From: Bradyrhizobium sp. MOS002
GTDB lineage: Bacteria > Pseudomonadota > Alphaproteobacteria > Rhizobiales > Xanthobacteraceae
Direction of reading: 5' to 3'
Assembly: GCF_003020115.1 (NCBI RefSeq)
Contig: NZ_PYFX01000002.1
Span: forward strand, 124,001-188,000
Length of the DNA: 64,000 bases
Position numbers and translations under genes: made by a program. This document shows positions 34,693-44,352 of the stretch, in pieces. The notes beneath the pieces were generated by a model that did not search any database, was not told the origin of the DNA, and saw only the letters and a list, made by a program, of their open reading frames with translations. Position 1 is the stretch's first letter. Each line of letters begins with the position of its first letter.

Positions 34693-35832
34693 ATGCCTTT
34701 CGACTTGATCCTGCGCGGCGGCCGTGTGGTCGACCCGTCCCAGAAGCTCGATGCCGTGACCGATGTCGCCTTTTCCGGCGGCAAGGTCGCTGCGATCGGC
34801 ACCGGGCTCAAGGCCGATCCGGGCACGGACGTGCGCGACGTGTCTCGCTACATCGTGACTCCGGGACTGATCGATCTCCACACCCATGTTTATTGGGGCG
34901 GCACGTCACTCGGCATCGATGCCGAGGAATTTTGCCGCCTCTCCGGCGTCACCACCGCGGTCGATACCGGCAGCGCGGGGCCCGGCAATTTCGCGGGCTT
35001 CCGCAAGCATGTGATCGAGCCGAGCCAGGTCCGCATTCTCGCTTATCTGCACGTCTCGCATGCCGGCATTTTCGGCTTCTCGCACCGGATCATGGTCGGC
35101 GAGAGCGAGGAGCTGCGGCTGATGAACCCGATCGAGGCGGCCAAGGTGGCCGACGCCAACCGCGACCTCATCGTCGGCATCAAGGTGCGCGTGGGCTTGC
35201 ACTCGTCGGGCACGTCAGGCGTCGTGCCGCTCGATATCGCGCTCGAGGTTGCGAACGAGGTCGGCATGCCCCTGATGGCGCATATCGACCATCCGCCGCC
35301 GAGCTACGAGGAGGTGCTGGCGCGCCTGCGCCCCGGCGACGTGCTCACCCATGCGTTCCGGCCCTTCCCCAACACGCCCGCGACCGCGCAGGGCACGGTG
35401 AAGCGGGCGGTGCTCGACGCGCGCGAGCGCGGCGTGCTGTTCGACATCGGCCACGGCAAGGGCTCGTTCGCGTTCAAGACCGCGCGCGCCATGCTCGCCA
35501 ACGGCTTCTATCCGGACACGATCTCGTCCGACATTCATCAGCTCTGCATCGACGGCCCGGCCTTCGATCAGGTGACGACCCTGTCGAAGTTCCTGTGCAT
35601 GGGCATGCCGCTGTCCGACGTCATCGCAACCTCGACGGTCAACGCCGCGATGGCGCTGCGGCGGCCCGAGCTCGGCAGCCTCAAGCCGGGCAGCGTCGGC
35701 GACGCCACGCTGATCTCGGTGAGGGAAGGCCAGTTCGACTATGAGGACGTCGTCGGCGAACACCTGACCGGCGACCGCAAGATCGTCTCGGAAGGCGTCG
35801 TCATCGGCGGCCGCTGGTGGCATCCGAATTGA
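34693..35832 (+). CDS. Amidohydrolase/deacetylase-family metallohydrolase
   Basis: 379 residues of the amidohydrolase superfamily. Metal-site residues are DLHTHVYWGG (HxH), GIKVRVG (possible carboxylated Lys), MAHIDHPP, DIGHGKGSF and SSDIHQL (final Asp), with the surrounding beta-sandwich RGGRVVDPSQKL and GSVGDATLISV. It resembles the EF_0837/AHA_3915-type deacetylase or dihydroorotase-like group, whose substrates are often N-acyl or cyclic amides. It stands alone between the tRNA and a convergent gene, so the true substrate is open. Confidence 0.88.
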   Translation: MPFDLILRGGRVVDPSQKLDAVTDVAFSGGKVAAIGTGLKADPGTDVRDVSRYIVTPGLIDLHTHVYWGGTSLGIDAEEFCRLSGVTTAVDTGSAGPGNFAGFRKHVIEPSQVRILAYLHVSHAGIFGFSHRIMVGESEELRLMNPIEAAKVADANRDLIVGIKVRVGLHSSGTSGVVPLDIALEVANEVGMPLMAHIDHPPPSYEEVLARLRPGDVLTHAFRPFPNTPATAQGTVKRAVLDARERGVLFDIGHGKGSFAFKTARAMLANGFYPDTISSDIHQLCIDGPAFDQVTTLSKFLCMGMPLSDVIATSTVNAAMALRRPELGSLKPGSVGDATLISVREGQFDYEDVVGEHLTGDRKIVSEGVVIGGRWWHPN

Positions 35833-35869
35833 TCGGTGCCGGCCGGGGATTTCGGGGCGTCACGGTCTG

Positions 35870-35894
35870 GCAGGCGGCAGCATTGTCCGCCTGC
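35870..35894. terminator. Hairpin between convergent genes
   Basis: GCAGGCGG (35870-35877) pairs with CCGCCTGC (35887-35894) between the amidohydrolase end and the end of the NlpC/P60-like gene. It probably stops transcription from both sides. Confidence 0.6.
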
Positions 35895-37102
35895 TATTGT
35901 GCGGCCCTTTTGCGTTGCTCGGCTGCGAGACAGTCGTTCTCCTTTTGAAAGAGGCCGAGCAATCGCGCGCTGACGTTAAGCAAAGGCTGCTGCATAGCCG
36001 CGAGGTAGTCGAAGGTCCGCCAATTCCCGCTGCCCCGATATAGTGCCAAAGTCTGGATGTCCGTCGTTCGTGAAATGGCGTCGTTCTGAAACGAGATGAT
36101 CGAGGACTCGGCAACCTGTTTGTGGAAGTTCAGGGAATCCGTGTCCAAGTGCGCGAGATGTTCTTCGCTCGGCTCGAAACGCGCGGCGAACATTGGTTCC
36201 GCGATCTCGCGAGCGTCCGCGACACCGATCGATGCAAGCGTTCGGCGCATGTACTCCTGGCAGAAGTCGTGCCGCACCAGCTCGTCGTGCACGGCCAGGT
36301 CGAGGCCGGGAGACTTGTCGTTCCTCAGCTCCTTCTCGAGCTCGTAGAAGCTTCGAGCGCTGACGCCGAGGGCCGCCAGTTCGCGCTGGACTGGCTCGCT
36401 CTGCAGGATCTTTATCTTCGTGCGCACTTCCCAATGCGCCGTTCGTTCAAAATGCGAACCGTCGTCCAGATAATACATCAATGGACCGTCGATCCTGACG
36501 GCTCGCAGCGCGAGGTCGGTGACATCGCGCAGAATGTCGGATTTCAACAGATCGCCCGGTGCGATTTCACCCGGCGTCTTGCCGGGCAATAGCGGGCATC
36601 TGGCCTCCTCATAGGCCTGCGCTACCAGCTCTGAACAGAACAGGTCTCCGCGCCCTTTCTTGCGGAAGGCGGCGATCCGCGCACCGATTGCCCCGGACAG
36701 CGAATAGTCGCGCGAGAAATATTGGTGCCCACGATTCGCAGCCGATTGTGCACGCCACGGCCCATCCACGACGTCGAGATTGAGCCTGAGGAGCTTCACG
36801 TTGCTCCTCGAGCGTACTCCAGTCGGACCGAGAGCTAATCTGCAGACCCCGGTTCCAACCGCTTCGATCATCAAGCCTGGCTCGACGCACAGAGCCGCGT
36901 GACTGAACGGTGTCCGGCTCCCCGCCCGGATCGCGGTACTTATGAACGTCGAAGGATCAAGCAGGTTCAGCGGAACTCTGGTGAGAAGGATGTCGCCGGG
37001 GCAGACGAGCTTTGGAATGAAGACGAAAGCCCTTTCCGAAGATGTCCCGCTGGACCATGGTGCGCCCGGGGATGGCATCTTGGCCGTACGTTGATTTCCC
37101 AT
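35894..37102 (-). CDS. Circularly permuted NlpC/P60-like cysteine hydrolase (YiiX/YebB-like) with C-terminal helical extension
   Basis: 402 residues. The N-terminal 170 residues fit permuted papain-like hydrolases: PGDILLTRVPLN, His in FSHAALCVEPGLMIEA (H68), and the nucleophile Cys in GDLFCSELVAQAYEE (C156). His before Cys is the permuted order. The rest (about residues 200-402) is helical with no domain I recognise. There is no signal peptide. Base composition looks slightly less GC-rich than the neighbours, and no operon partner is seen. Possible roles are amide or thioester hydrolysis or lipid modification. Confidence 0.75.
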   Translation of the reverse strand: MGNQRTAKMPSPGAPWSSGTSSERAFVFIPKLVCPGDILLTRVPLNLLDPSTFISTAIRAGSRTPFSHAALCVEPGLMIEAVGTGVCRLALGPTGVRSRSNVKLLRLNLDVVDGPWRAQSAANRGHQYFSRDYSLSGAIGARIAAFRKKGRGDLFCSELVAQAYEEARCPLLPGKTPGEIAPGDLLKSDILRDVTDLALRAVRIDGPLMYYLDDGSHFERTAHWEVRTKIKILQSEPVQRELAALGVSARSFYELEKELRNDKSPGLDLAVHDELVRHDFCQEYMRRTLASIGVADAREIAEPMFAARFEPSEEHLAHLDTDSLNFHKQVAESSIISFQNDAISRTTDIQTLALYRGSGNWRTFDYLAAMQQPLLNVSARLLGLFQKENDCLAAEQRKRAAQ

Positions 37103-37189
37103 GACATTCCGCCCGTCCTTTGCCTGACGTCGGACGACGTTAGCATGCCGCCGCGATGATCGCAGCCATTGGCGTTCTATCCTGTCATG

Positions 37190-38335
37190 CTACAACGACC
37201 TGGCGATCAACAGCTTCATGATCTCGTTCGTCCCGCCATAGATCTTCTGGATGCGGGAATCGATGAAGATGCGCGAGATCGGATATTCCTGCATGTAGCC
37301 GTAGCCGCCGAACAGCTGCAGGCATTCGTCGGCGGTCTCGACCTGCTTCTCCGAGCACCAGTATTTCGCCATCGACGCGGTGACGGTGTCGAGGTCCTTT
37401 GCGACCAGCCGCTCGATGCACCAGTCGACGAAGACGCGCGCGATCATCGCTTCGGTCTTGCGCTCGGCGAGCTTGAAGGCGGTGTTCTGGAAATCCATCA
37501 GCGGCTTGCCGAACGCCTTTCGTTCCTTGGTGTAGTCGACGGTGAGTTTGATCGCGCGCTCCATCGCGGCGACCGCGCCGACCGCGAGCGCGAGGCGCTC
37601 CTGCGGCAATTGCTGCATCAGCTGCACGAAACCCTGGCCCTCCTCGCCGCCGAGCAAATTGTCCGGCGGGACCGCGACGTTGTCGAAGAACAGCTCGGAC
37701 GTGTCGGAGGCATGCAGGCCGATCTTGTCGAGGTTGCGCCCGCGCTTGTATCCATCCGCGCCTGCGGTCTCGACCACGATCAGCGAAATGCCCTTGGCGC
37801 CGACATCGCCGGTGCGCGCGACCACGATGACGAGATCGGCGGCCTGGCCGTTGGTGATGAACGTCTTCTGTCCGTTGATGACGTAGGTGTTGCCCTGCTT
37901 CCTGGCCGTGGTTTTGACGGCCTGCAAATCCGAGCCGGTGCCGGGCTCGGTCATGGCGATGGCGCCGATCATCTCGCCACTTGCCATCTTCGGCAGCCAA
38001 CGCTTCTTCTGCTCTTCCGAGCCGTAATTGAGGATGTAGTGCGCGACGATGGCGCTGTGCACGGAGACACCGGTCGTCAGCTCCGGTACCGTGCTTTCGA
38101 GGTCGTCGAGCACGGCGGCATCATAGGCGAAAGTCGCGCCCAACCCGCCATATTCCTCCGGCACGCTTGCCAGCAGCGCGCCCATCTCGCCGAGCCCGCG
38201 CCAGGCAAAGCGGTCGACCATCTTCTGCTCGCGCCATTTTTCGGCATGCGGGGCCAGATCCTTGGCAAGATATTTCCGAAACTGGTCGCGGAAGATTTCG
38301 AGCTCTTCGGTCATCCAGGAGGAGCGGTAGGACAT
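37190..38335 (-). CDS. Acyl-CoA dehydrogenase
   Basis: 381 residues with a complete ACAD layout: MIGAIAMTEPGTGSDLQAVK, NGQKTFITNGQAADLVI, RKAFGKPLMDFQNTAFKLA, and the C-terminal QLFGGYGYMQEYPISRIF followed by IYGGTNEIMKLLIARSL. The Glu in GGTNE fits the catalytic position of medium/short-chain enzymes. It desaturates an acyl-CoA and passes electrons to ETF. ATG 38335 gives the usual length; the longer frame adds 23 leader residues. It is divergent from the alpha/beta hydrolase gene. Confidence 0.93.
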   Translation of the reverse strand: MSYRSSWMTEELEIFRDQFRKYLAKDLAPHAEKWREQKMVDRFAWRGLGEMGALLASVPEEYGGLGATFAYDAAVLDDLESTVPELTTGVSVHSAIVAHYILNYGSEEQKKRWLPKMASGEMIGAIAMTEPGTGSDLQAVKTTARKQGNTYVINGQKTFITNGQAADLVIVVARTGDVGAKGISLIVVETAGADGYKRGRNLDKIGLHASDTSELFFDNVAVPPDNLLGGEEGQGFVQLMQQLPQERLALAVGAVAAMERAIKLTVDYTKERKAFGKPLMDFQNTAFKLAERKTEAMIARVFVDWCIERLVAKDLDTVTASMAKYWCSEKQVETADECLQLFGGYGYMQEYPISRIFIDSRIQKIYGGTNEIMKLLIARSL

Positions 38336-38361
38336 GGTCACCTCGGTCAATGCGGTTTGCC

Positions 38362-38399
38362 GGCTTGGTAGGCCAGGGCTTGGTAGGCTATGGCTTGGC
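38362..38399. repeat. Short tandem repeat GGCTTGGTAGGC in the divergent promoter region
   Basis: GGCTTGGTAGGC occurs at 38362 and again, shifted by 15 bp, followed by a partial third GGCTTGGC. It lies 26 bp before the dehydrogenase start and may affect expression or bind a regulator. Confidence 0.5.
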
Positions 38400-38476
38400 G
38401 GCAATTATTGTGTTTTCAGGCTGCGCCCGTGACGCTACCAAGGCGACCGGAGCAGCGTCTATCGGGATCGTTGATT

Positions 38477-39169
38477 GTGGCTGTCAAAACCCAAACCGTC
38501 AAAACCCAAGAGCTCAAGCTCGACATCGCGCGCATCGGCACGGTGTCAGCGATCCTGATCCAGCCGGACAATGCGCGCGCCTGTTACGTGCTGGCGCATG
38601 GCGCCGGCGCAGGGATGCGGCATGCATCGATGGACAAGATTTCGGAGGGACTCGCTGCTCGCGGCATCGCGACCTTCCGCTTCAATTTTCCCTACATGGA
38701 GAACAGGCTGGGCCGTCCCGACCAGCCGGCGGTCGCCCACGCCACGATCCGCGCGGCAGTCGAGGAAGCCGCCCGGCTCTGCCCCGACTTGAAGCTCGTC
38801 GCCGGCGGAAAATCGTTCGGTGGTCGCATGACCTCGCAGGCGCAATCGAAGACTCCACTGCCTGATGTCAAAGGGCTCGCTTTCCTCGCCTTTCCCCTGC
38901 ACGCCGACAAGAAGCCGTCGACCGAGCGCGCCGAGCACCTGGCCCGTGTCGAGATCCCGATGCTGTTCCTGCAAGGCACCCGCGACGGGCTCGCCGACCT
39001 GGGCCTCCTCAAGCCGGTCGTCGCGGCGCTTGGTCCGAAGGCGACGCTGCATGAGGTCGAAGGTGGCGATCATTCCTTCGCGGTGCTGAAAAAGTCGGGC
39101 CGCAGCAATGAAGAGGCGCTGACAGAGGTGCTTGATACGCTCGCGGCCTGGATCGACAAACTCGCTTGA
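38477..39169 (+). CDS. Small alpha/beta hydrolase (KANL3/Tex30 or dienelactone-hydrolase-like)
   Basis: 230 residues. The core ACYVLAHGAGAGMRHASMD, nucleophile elbow LVAGGKSFGGRMT (Ser in KSFGG) and late His in EGGDHSFAVLKKSG give a plausible Ser-Asp-His triad, with the acid near QGTRDGLADL. The family is poorly characterised. The N-terminus has a repeated VKTQ pair from a GTCAAAACCCAA duplication. GTG 38477 is the likeliest start; TTG 38471 is possible. Confidence 0.82.
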   Translation: MAVKTQTVKTQELKLDIARIGTVSAILIQPDNARACYVLAHGAGAGMRHASMDKISEGLAARGIATFRFNFPYMENRLGRPDQPAVAHATIRAAVEEAARLCPDLKLVAGGKSFGGRMTSQAQSKTPLPDVKGLAFLAFPLHADKKPSTERAEHLARVEIPMLFLQGTRDGLADLGLLKPVVAALGPKATLHEVEGGDHSFAVLKKSGRSNEEALTEVLDTLAAWIDKLA

Positions 39170-39173
39170 AATC

Positions 39174-40148
39174 TCACGACGAATAAAGCCCTTTGTCGCG
39201 CGCCTTCTGGATCGCGAGCGCTGCAATGAGATCGAGGGTCGGCGTCGACAGGCCGGCGGCGCGCGCGAAGGCGGCGGGCGCCCTGACCAGCACGTCGATC
39301 TCCATGGCGCGGCCGAGCTCGTAATCCTGCAGCAGCGACGGCTTGTGATTGGGGGCGGGGCCGCTGCGCGATACGCGCTTGACCTCGGGAATGAAGTGCT
39401 GGGCGATCTCGTTGGCCTCGTTCAGCATCCGCGGAATGACGTCCGCAAAGGCGGGGTCATCGCGCACGCCGCGCGCGGTCTGGCCGGTGAGCAGGCACAG
39501 CACCGACAGCGACATGTTGGTCAGCAGCTTTGACCAGATCGCCTCGCGGATATCGGCGATCGGCGGCGATTCCAGCCGCGCGTCGTTGAAAACACCGCGG
39601 AGCGTCGTGATGCGCTCGCAATTGCGATCGTCGCATTCGCCGATCAGCAGGCGATTGCGGTCCGGCGTCAGGTTCTGCACCACGCCGGGCGCGGTCACCT
39701 CGTTGGAGGAGAAGACCACGCCGCCGACGATCCGCTCTTTCGGAATGCAGGCGCGCAACCGCCCGCCGGGGTCGAGGAAGGAAATGTCGGGCGGGGTCGG
39801 GTGCCGCGGCGGCAGGCCGATCCCGTACCACCAGGGAATGCCGTTCTGCGCAAAGACGATCGCGGTGTCCTCCTGAAGCAGCGGCTTGAGGCTGGAGACC
39901 AGCCCGGTCAGTGCGGTCGCCTTCAAGGTGCTGATCACAACGTCCTGGGGCCCGAGCTGGGCCGGATCGCCTGACGCGTTCACCTTGGCGGAAACCTCGG
40001 AATCGCCGACGCGCAGCTTGAGGCCGTTGGCCCGGACCGCTTCCAGGTGAGCGCCGCGCATCACGCACGAGACCTCGTGGCCGGCGCGGGCCAGCCTGAC
40101 CGCGATATGGCTGCCGACGGCGCCCGCGCCGAAAATGCAGATGCGCAT
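39174..40148 (-). CDS. Ketopantoate reductase-family dehydrogenase, paralogue 2
   Basis: 324 residues: MRICIFGAGAVGSHIAVRLA at the N-terminus (NADPH site), VVISTLKATAL, IVFAQNGIPWWYG, and WSKLLTNMSLSVLC with the catalytic Lys. It is PanE-like but carries an insertion (PRHPTPPDISFLDPGGRLRA, near residues 115-134) not found in typical PanE, suggesting a larger 2-keto acid substrate. The start is ATG 40148; upstream residues in the longer frame are not family-like. It is convergent with the hydrolase gene, 4 bp apart. Confidence 0.88.
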   Translation of the reverse strand: MRICIFGAGAVGSHIAVRLARAGHEVSCVMRGAHLEAVRANGLKLRVGDSEVSAKVNASGDPAQLGPQDVVISTLKATALTGLVSSLKPLLQEDTAIVFAQNGIPWWYGIGLPPRHPTPPDISFLDPGGRLRACIPKERIVGGVVFSSNEVTAPGVVQNLTPDRNRLLIGECDDRNCERITTLRGVFNDARLESPPIADIREAIWSKLLTNMSLSVLCLLTGQTARGVRDDPAFADVIPRMLNEANEIAQHFIPEVKRVSRSGPAPNHKPSLLQDYELGRAMEIDVLVRAPAAFARAAGLSTPTLDLIAALAIQKARDKGLYSS

Positions 40149-40302
40149 GTGATGTCCGTCCCTGATCCCTTGATGCCGCCCTGCGGCAGCATGACACAAG
40201 CCGCCATGCGATGGACGCGGCTGCCCTACGCTCGAAAGATATGGATCAAGGCGCGAAGCCTCGGTCATAGTGCGCGCCAAACAAACGAGCGGAGGAATAC
40301 CG

Positions 40303-41106
40303 ATGACCGACAGCCCCGTCCTGTGGACCCTGGATGCGCGTGGGGTTGCGACCGTCACGTTGAACCGTCCCGAAGTGAACAATGCCTATGACGGCGCATT
40401 GATCGCGGGCGTGCTCGCGGCCATGGACGATCTCGGCAGCAAGCCCAACCTTCGCGTGGTCGTGCTCCGGGGCAATGGCAAGCATTTCCAGGCTGGCGCC
40501 GACCTCAAATGGATCAACGGCGTGCGGCCGCAATCGACCGAGGCCAACGAGGCGGCGTCGCGTGCGACGTTCGAGGCGGTGCAGCGGCTCAACACGCTGC
40601 CGATCCCGACGGTCGCGCTGGTGCAGGGCGGCTGCTTTGGCGGCGGCACCGGCGTGATCGCAGCCTGCGACGTCGTGATTGCGGCGGACAACGCCCTGTT
40701 CTCAATCACCGAAGTGCGCTGGGGTCTGACCGCGGCCATCATCATCCCGCAGCTCTGCGATGCCATTGGTGTGCGGCAAGTCCGCCGCTACGCGCTGACA
40801 GGTGAACGTTTCGGCGCCGAGGACGCCCGCCGCATCGGCCTCGTCCACGAGGTGGTGCCGCTCGCCGATCTCGAGGCCGCCGGCGCCAAGGTGGTCGAGC
40901 AGTTGCTTGCCAATGGACCCGAAGCGATGGCCGAGACCAAGCGCCTCGCGCTGGAGAGCTCGTTCGGCGGAATGGCGGTGGACGATGCCGCCTACAAGCG
41001 GCTCGTGCATCTGCATTCGCTGAAGCGACAGAGTGCAGAAGCCGCGGAAGGGTTGGCGTCGTTCGCCGAAAAGCGCGCGGCGAATTGGAGCGGCGGCAAG
41101 GTCTGA
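40303..41106 (+). CDS. Enoyl-CoA hydratase/isomerase family protein
   Basis: 267 residues. Crotonase markers are TLNRPEVNNAYDGALI, GKHFQAGADLKWI, VQGGCFGGGTGVIAACDVV and SITEVRWGLTAAIIIPQL, where EVRWG holds the Glu typical of methylglutaconyl-CoA or enoyl-CoA hydratases. ATG 40303 follows GGAGGA at the right distance. It is divergent from paralogue 2 of the ketopantoate reductase family. The fatty-acid versus amino-acid pathway is not resolved by sequence. Confidence 0.9.
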   Translation: MTDSPVLWTLDARGVATVTLNRPEVNNAYDGALIAGVLAAMDDLGSKPNLRVVVLRGNGKHFQAGADLKWINGVRPQSTEANEAASRATFEAVQRLNTLPIPTVALVQGGCFGGGTGVIAACDVVIAADNALFSITEVRWGLTAAIIIPQLCDAIGVRQVRRYALTGERFGAEDARRIGLVHEVVPLADLEAAGAKVVEQLLANGPEAMAETKRLALESSFGGMAVDDAAYKRLVHLHSLKRQSAEAAEGLASFAEKRAANWSGGKV

Positions 41107-41184
41107 GCGCGCCGCTCAGCGGCAGCCCGATACGATCTGCATCGTGCATCATCCCCAAATCTTGTCCGCGGGACCGATTCGAAT

Positions 41185-41202
41185 CCCCGTAATTCCGCGG
41201 GG
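41185..41202 (+). terminator. Weak hairpin after the hydratase gene
   Basis: CCCCG (41185-41189) pairs with CGGGG (41198-41202) in the gap before the DctP gene, followed by CCGTCCTT. The stem is short, so this is tentative. Confidence 0.35.
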
Positions 41203-41268
41203 CCGTCCTTAAGAGTTCAATCATTCCCGGCCATTATGGTTACGACAATTGTCACGCCATGGTGTCGA

Positions 41269-42255
41269 ATGCGCAGAGAAGTTCTGGGATTTTGGAAGGC
41301 CGGATCGATCGTCGCGGCGGCAACGCTGCTGGTCCTGCATCCGGTTGCCGCTTCACCTCGGCTGGTCTCTCTGGCGTTCAATTCCCAGCTTGGGAGCCCG
41401 CAGCAGATCGGGGCGGATGAGTTTCGCCAGAAGCTGGTGGCATTGGCCGGCAAGCACATCGTGATCGACCAGCGCGCCACCAATGCGCTCGGTAGCGAGA
41501 ACGCCATTCTCGCGGCGACGCAGTCCGGCGCCGTCGATATGGCGGTGCTGTCGGGTTCGGTGGTCAGTGCGGTCGTCCCCGAACTCGGCGTGTTCGACAT
41601 TCCTTTCCTGTTTCGCGATACGGCTCACGCCAAGGCCGTGGCGCAAGGTCCGGCCGGCGCGGCAATCGCCGCCAAATTCGGCGATAAGGGGCTGACCTTG
41701 CTGGCGATTGGCCGACAGGGCTTCCGCAACGTCACGAATTCCAAACGGCCCGTTCGCACGCCCGAGGATATCAAGGGTCTGAAGATCCGTGTCATCCCGA
41801 ATCCGATCTATCAGATGACGTTCAAGGCGCTCGGTGCCGAAGTGGTCCCGATGGAATTTCCGCTGGTCTATACCGCGCTCAAGGACGGCCGGCTCGATGG
41901 GCAGGAAAATCCGGTGCCAACCATTGCCGGCTCCCGTCTCTATGAAGTCCAGAAATACCTCACATTGACCGGCCACTTCTTCGCGCCGATCGTGTTCATC
42001 GCCAACCGTGCCATGTTCGAGCAGCTCAGTCCGGCCGACCAGGCCACGCTGATCGCGCAGGCAAAGGCGGGGGCGGAGGCGACATGGCAGGCAAAGCTCG
42101 ATGCCGCGTCGCTCGAGCAGGTGCGCAACGGCGGCATGGACGTGATCGAGAAATTCGATCGCCAGCCCTTCGTCGACGCGGTCAAGCCGCTCGATCAGGA
42201 GTTCGAGAAGCGGTTCGGCAAGGATCTGCTCGCCACCATCCGGTCCACCCAGTAA
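41269..42255 (+). CDS. DctP-type TRAP solute-binding protein without its permease
   Basis: 328 residues: signal [22 protein letters not shown], then TRAP-family segments [73 protein letters not shown] (read in two parts) and [10 protein letters not shown]. The Arg in KIRV and the Asn in the GQENP loop contact carboxylate ligands in the family. No dctQ/dctM gene is near; instead a chemoreceptor follows after 16 bp. ATG 41269 gives a normal signal peptide; ATG 41236 would extend it. Confidence 0.88.
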   Translation: MRREVLGFWKAGSIVAAATLLVLHPVAASPRLVSLAFNSQLGSPQQIGADEFRQKLVALAGKHIVIDQRATNALGSENAILAATQSGAVDMAVLSGSVVSAVVPELGVFDIPFLFRDTAHAKAVAQGPAGAAIAAKFGDKGLTLLAIGRQGFRNVTNSKRPVRTPEDIKGLKIRVIPNPIYQMTFKALGAEVVPMEFPLVYTALKDGRLDGQENPVPTIAGSRLYEVQKYLTLTGHFFAPIVFIANRAMFEQLSPADQATLIAQAKAGAEATWQAKLDAASLEQVRNGGMDVIEKFDRQPFVDAVKPLDQEFEKRFGKDLLATIRSTQ

Positions 42256-42271
42256 GGATTTCGGGATTCCA

Positions 42272-44308
42272 ATGAAATTATCGCACATGATGTCCCGGGT
42301 CGGCGTCCGTCCGCGCGTGTTTGGCGGTTTCGCGCTGGTTCTGAGCTTTCTGGTCCTGCTCGCGGGCTTCGCCGTGGTCCAGGTCGAGCGGATCGGCGGG
42401 ACGGTCAATGACCTCGTTACCAGCGCTGCTGGCGACGCCGGCATGTCGCAGGCGCGTGCCGCGCTCTTGGAAGCGAACTCGGCGGTCGAGAAATTCATCC
42501 GGACCTGGAATGTCGGCGACAAGGATGCCGCAGCCAAGGCGATCGACGGCGTGGGCAAACTGGCCGATCAGGCCGATCGGCAATTCGGCAAGCTGCAAGC
42601 GATCGCGGAAGGCATCGGCCCGGTCAAGACGGCGCTGGAAACCTATCGTTCGTCGTTCACCGCGGCGGCAGATGCCGCGGATCGGCTGCGCGCCGCCACC
42701 ACGAAGGCCGACGCCCAGGGCGCGGCCGCCGGCCTCAATGTCAGCGGCATTCAGGTTGCGCTTGCCAATCGCTCGGATGATGCGGAGCGGCTTGTCAACC
42801 CGATGCGCCTGGCCGGCGTTGTCGACGCGCTGCGCGTCACCGTGATGCGCTATGGGGCCACTTTGTCGACGGGCGATGCCGACGACGCCAAGCAGGCGTT
42901 GTCCTACGCCCAGTTGGCGATCGCAGACACCGAGGCTGAGCTGGCGACAGCGGACGCCCCCAAATTGAAGACGCTGGTCGCAGCACTCAAGACCGCGATC
43001 GCCGCCGACGCGACGGCGCTCGAAGAGGTCATCAAGGTCGCCGCCGATCTGCGCGCCAGGCAGGCCGAACTGAAGAAGGCGAGCGCGGCGATCGACGATC
43101 AGGTCAACAAGATCAATGCAAAGCTCGGCACCGTGCGCGCCGAGCAGGGTGACAAGACCTCGGCAGCGGTCGATCAAACCAAACAGACAGTTATCGCGAC
43201 CGCGGCCGGCGCGCTGCTGCTGGGCGCGGTGCTCGCATGGTTGATCGGAGCCAGCGTATCCGGCCCAATTCGCGGCATGACGGACCGGATGCAATCGCTG
43301 GCGGCGGGCGAGCTCGATGAGCCGATTCCGGGCGGCGAATCGCGTGACGAAATCGGCCGCATGGCGCGTGCCGTCGAGGTATTCCGCGAAAATGCACTGG
43401 CGGTTCGTCGCATGGAAGGTGAGGCCACGTCCCAGCGCGAAGCCGCCGAGGCCGACCGTGCCCGCATGATGTCTGATCTTGCCGGCCGCTTCGAGCAGGG
43501 CATGCAGGGGGTGATCGCCGGTGTCGGTGGCCGCGCCGACGACATGGGGCGCAGCGCCGAGGAGTTGGCAAAAGTCGCCGAGCGTGGTCGCGGGCTCGCC
43601 GAAGCGGTCGCGACCCGCGCCGAGCAGGCATCGATGAACGTGCAGACCGTCGCCTCCGCCACCCAGCAACTCGCGGCCTCCATCCGTGAAATCTCGAGCC
43701 AGGTGCACCGCTCCGTCGCGGTCTCGAATCGGGCGACCGACGAGACCAACCGCACCTCCGATTTGATCCATGGGCTGTCGGATGCGGCTGAAAAGATCGG
43801 CACCATCATTCAATTGATTCAGGCCATCGCCAGTCAGACCAATCTGCTGGCGCTGAACGCGACCATCGAAGCGGCGCGCGCCGGTGACGCCGGCCGGGGC
43901 TTCGCGATCGTCGCCAGCGAGGTCAAGAGTCTCGCGACCCAGACAGCGCAGGCGACCGAGCAGATCGCCAGCCAGATCGCGACGATCCAGAGCGCGACCG
44001 GCCAATCGGTCCAGGCGATCAAGCAGTTCGGCACCACCGTCAAGGAAATGGCCGACATCGCCACCGCGATCGCCGCGGCGGTCGAAGAGCAGGGCGCGGC
44101 AACGGGCGAAATCGCGCGCAACGTCGAAGAGGCGGCCAACGGCACCACGGCGGTGACGCAGGAGATCGGTCAGGTGCGCGCGGTGGCGGGCGAGACCGAT
44201 GCCGGTGCCGAAGCCGCTCTTACGGTCGCGGCAGCCCTGAAGCAGCAGGCGGATTCAATGAAGTCGAACGTCGACGATTTCCTCCACACTATCCGCTCGG
44301 CGGCCTGA
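42272..44308 (+). CDS. Methyl-accepting chemotaxis protein with large (HBM-sized) periplasmic domain
   Basis: 678 residues: TM1 about 16-38, an all-helical periplasmic domain about 40-305, TM2 about 307-329, HAMP, then the signalling coiled coil with the conserved tip [20 protein letters not shown] (about 519-540). The ~265-residue sensor is the size of helical bimodular (HBM) domains such as McpS, which sense organic acids. No C-terminal NWETF-like pentapeptide is present. Adjacency to the orphan DctP protein suggests that DctP loaded with ligand docks on this receptor. Confidence 0.93.
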   Translation: MKLSHMMSRVGVRPRVFGGFALVLSFLVLLAGFAVVQVERIGGTVNDLVTSAAGDAGMSQARAALLEANSAVEKFIRTWNVGDKDAAAKAIDGVGKLADQADRQFGKLQAIAEGIGPVKTALETYRSSFTAAADAADRLRAATTKADAQGAAAGLNVSGIQVALANRSDDAERLVNPMRLAGVVDALRVTVMRYGATLSTGDADDAKQALSYAQLAIADTEAELATADAPKLKTLVAALKTAIAADATALEEVIKVAADLRARQAELKKASAAIDDQVNKINAKLGTVRAEQGDKTSAAVDQTKQTVIATAAGALLLGAVLAWLIGASVSGPIRGMTDRMQSLAAGELDEPIPGGESRDEIGRMARAVEVFRENALAVRRMEGEATSQREAAEADRARMMSDLAGRFEQGMQGVIAGVGGRADDMGRSAEELAKVAERGRGLAEAVATRAEQASMNVQTVASATQQLAASIREISSQVHRSVAVSNRATDETNRTSDLIHGLSDAAEKIGTIIQLIQAIASQTNLLALNATIEAARAGDAGRGFAIVASEVKSLATQTAQATEQIASQIATIQSATGQSVQAIKQFGTTVKEMADIATAIAAAVEEQGAATGEIARNVEEAANGTTAVTQEIGQVRAVAGETDAGAEAALTVAAALKQQADSMKSNVDDFLHTIRSAA

Positions 44309-44352
44309 ATTCCCGGAGACATCGGCGATTCCGCGGGTGCCAACGAAACGGC

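Noticed and set aside
41175-41187. GATTCGAATCCCC, like a tRNA T-loop
   Set aside because: No acceptor or anticodon stems fit around it, so not a tRNA; possibly a chance match.
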